In this document: positions 14,694-15,819 of the stretch, in pieces
How the letters are laid out: every line of letters begins with the position of its first letter
Numbering within the stretch: the first letter of the stretch is position 1
Source of the DNA: Oxalobacteraceae bacterium
GTDB lineage: Bacteria > Pseudomonadota > Gammaproteobacteria > Burkholderiales > Burkholderiaceae_D
DNA: 15,819 nucleotides
Reading direction: 5' to 3'
Assembly (NCBI GenBank): GCA_947446335.1
Contig: CANFGA010000020.1
Location: 1 to 15,819 of the forward strand
Program-made: the position numbers and the translations under genes
Notes under the pieces: generated by a model
What the model saw: the letters and a program-made list of their open reading frames with translations, nothing else
Told to the model about the DNA's origin: nothing
Database searches by the model: none

Positions 14694-15383
14694 ATGGGAC
14701 TCGATAAAACGACGGTATTGATCGTCGAGGACGAGCCTGCCATTGTCGAGCTCGTCACTTACTCGCTGCGCGAGGCAGCCTGGAATTGCCAGTCGGTACA
14801 AAATGTCGCGGATGCCTGGGACTTCATCCAGCGCCAGACGCCGCATCTGATCTTGCTGGACTGGATGCTGCCGGACCAGAGCGGCTTGCGCCTGCTGTCG
14901 CGAATACGGGCCGATCGTCAGTTCGCGGCTCTACCGGTGATCATGCTGACCGCCAAGAGCATGGAAGAAGACAAGATCGCCGGCTTGAACAATGGCGCCG
15001 ATGATTATGTCACCAAGCCATTTTCACCGCGTGAATTGCTGGCGCGCAGCAAGGCCTTGTTGCGCCGTAAGAGTCCCGAGCATGCGCAGCAGGTCATGCG
15101 TGCCGGCAGCGTGGAGCTCGACCCGGTCAGCTGCACCGTGATGCTGGAGCAGCAAAAGATCGACATCGGCCATGCCGAATACAAGTTGCTCAAGTTCTTT
15201 TTGGCGCACCCGGAGCGCGTGTTTTCGCGCAGCCAGTTGCTCGACAAGGTCTGGGGTGACCATGTGGTGATCGAAGAACGCACCGTCGATGTCCATGTGC
15301 TGCGTCTGCGCAAGGCCTTGAAGGATGGCGAGCGTTTGATCAAGACCGTGCGCAGTGTCGGTTACATGCTGTCAGAAAAATAA
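14694..15383 (+). CDS. phoB: Phosphate regulon response regulator PhoB
   Basis: The 229-residue two-domain regulator is of the OmpR/PhoB class. The receiver domain (about 7-122) has Glu12-Asp13, phosphoacceptor Asp56 in Leu-Leu-Asp-Trp-Met-Leu-Pro-Asp, Thr86 and Lys108 in Thr-Lys-Pro-Phe. The C-terminal winged-helix DNA-binding domain (about 130-227) contains Glu-Tyr-Lys-Leu-Leu-Lys-Phe-Phe and Arg-Thr-Val-Asp-Val-His-Val-Leu-Arg-Leu-Arg-Lys-Ala-Leu. Phosphorylated by PhoR when phosphate is scarce, it should bind the Pho boxes before pstS and ppk. The ribosome site is weak and the gap to phoU is five bases, suggesting coupling. phoR starts 15 bases after its stop. Confidence 0.97.
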   Translation: MGLDKTTVLIVEDEPAIVELVTYSLREAAWNCQSVQNVADAWDFIQRQTPHLILLDWMLPDQSGLRLLSRIRADRQFAALPVIMLTAKSMEEDKIAGLNNGADDYVTKPFSPRELLARSKALLRRKSPEHAQQVMRAGSVELDPVSCTVMLEQQKIDIGHAEYKLLKFFLAHPERVFSRSQLLDKVWGDHVVIEERTVDVHVLRLRKALKDGERLIKTVRSVGYMLSEK

Positions 15384-15398
15384 CAGGTTGACGCGCTG

Positions 15399-15819
15399 AT
15401 GAATCCCACATGGCTGTTCTGGCTGCCCGCGCTGGTGCGTGTTTCGATGATACTGGGCGGCGCCGCCATCCTGTGGGCGCTGTTCGGATTGGTCTGGGCG
15501 CTCGCTGCGGCGCTGGTCGGGATGGCGGCGCTGGTATTCATCCAGCTCTCTTATCTGTATCAGTTGCACAATTGGCTGGACCATCCCGACAGCAGCAAGC
15601 TGCCCGATGGCTGGGGTTCCTGGACCAACATCTTTTCGCGCCTGTACCGGATGCGGCGCGATGAAGAAAAAGGTCAGCTGGAATTGACCGAGTGGCTGGC
15701 GCGTTTTCGCCAAGCCATGCACTTGTTGCCGGACGGCGTGGTCATCATGGACGACGTGCTGTTCATGGAGTGGTGCAACCCGGCCGCCGAACAGCATCTG
15801 GGCTTGATCAATGCGCGCG
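15399..15819 (+). CDS. phoR: Phosphate regulon sensor histidine kinase PhoR, 3' end outside the window
   Basis: The frame opens at the ATG at 15399 and is still open at the last base, giving 140 residues. Two closely spaced hydrophobic segments (about 5-27 and 28-50) form the membrane anchor with almost no periplasmic loop, as in PhoR, which senses phosphate through PstSCAB-PhoU and not directly. A linker rich in charged residues follows, then the start of a PAS domain (Phe-Arg-Gln-Ala-Met-x-Leu-Leu-Pro-Asp-Gly-Val-Val, then Trp-Cys-Asn-Pro-Ala-Ala-Glu). The kinase domains lie beyond the window. Position directly after phoB confirms the identity. Confidence 0.93.
   Translation, partial: MNPTWLFWLPALVRVSMILGGAAILWALFGLVWALAAALVGMAALVFIQLSYLYQLHNWLDHPDSSKLPDGWGSWTNIFSRLYRMRRDEEKGQLELTEWLARFRQAMHLLPDGVVIMDDVLFMEWCNPAAEQHLGLINAR

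Noticed and set aside
1..15819. Defence system, prophage, integron, CRISPR array, tRNA or rRNA
   Set aside because: Nothing of these kinds was seen on either strand; all sizeable frames are explained by housekeeping and phosphate genes or their shadows.

Overview
The window is a chromosomal housekeeping segment of a Gram-negative bacterium. Gene content and protein sequences point to Betaproteobacteria, order Burkholderiales, most likely Oxalobacteraceae (the Janthinobacterium / Herbaspirillum / Collimonas group). The family placement is recognition by eye, not a database result. The window is dense and rich in G+C, with no gap between genes over 300 bases. I see no rRNA, tRNA, CRISPR array, insertion sequence, phage gene or integrase.

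Left part (1-6026): the 3' part of a DUF1853-family gene converges on lplT (lysophospholipid transporter, minus strand). lplT is divergent from alr (alanine racemase), which is followed by radA (recombination/branch-migration ATPase). radA converges on a ZntB/CorA-type divalent metal transporter on the minus strand. Together these look like ordinary envelope, cell-wall and DNA-repair housekeeping.

Right part (6127-15819): a phosphate and polyphosphate locus arranged around one divergent control region at 9649-9934. Leftward run ppk (polyphosphate kinase), sixA (phosphohistidine phosphatase) and a stand-alone CHAD-domain gene; sixA and CHAD overlap by an ATGA. Rightward run pstS, pstC, pstA, pstB, phoU, phoB and the start of phoR: the high-affinity phosphate ABC transporter with its regulators. 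The control region holds one Pho-box-like direct repeat facing each way. In both cases the half-sites are 11 bp apart and a -10-like hexamer lies 10 bp downstream. The sequence therefore suggests that phosphate starvation, sensed through PstSCAB-PhoU-PhoR and relayed by PhoB, switches on both phosphate uptake and the polyphosphate genes.

I do not see an undescribed defence or mobile system. The most interesting points are the ppk-sixA-CHAD operon under a probable shared PhoB switch, three consecutive hairpins between pstS and pstC, and several short tandem repeats, both inside genes and between pst/pho genes.
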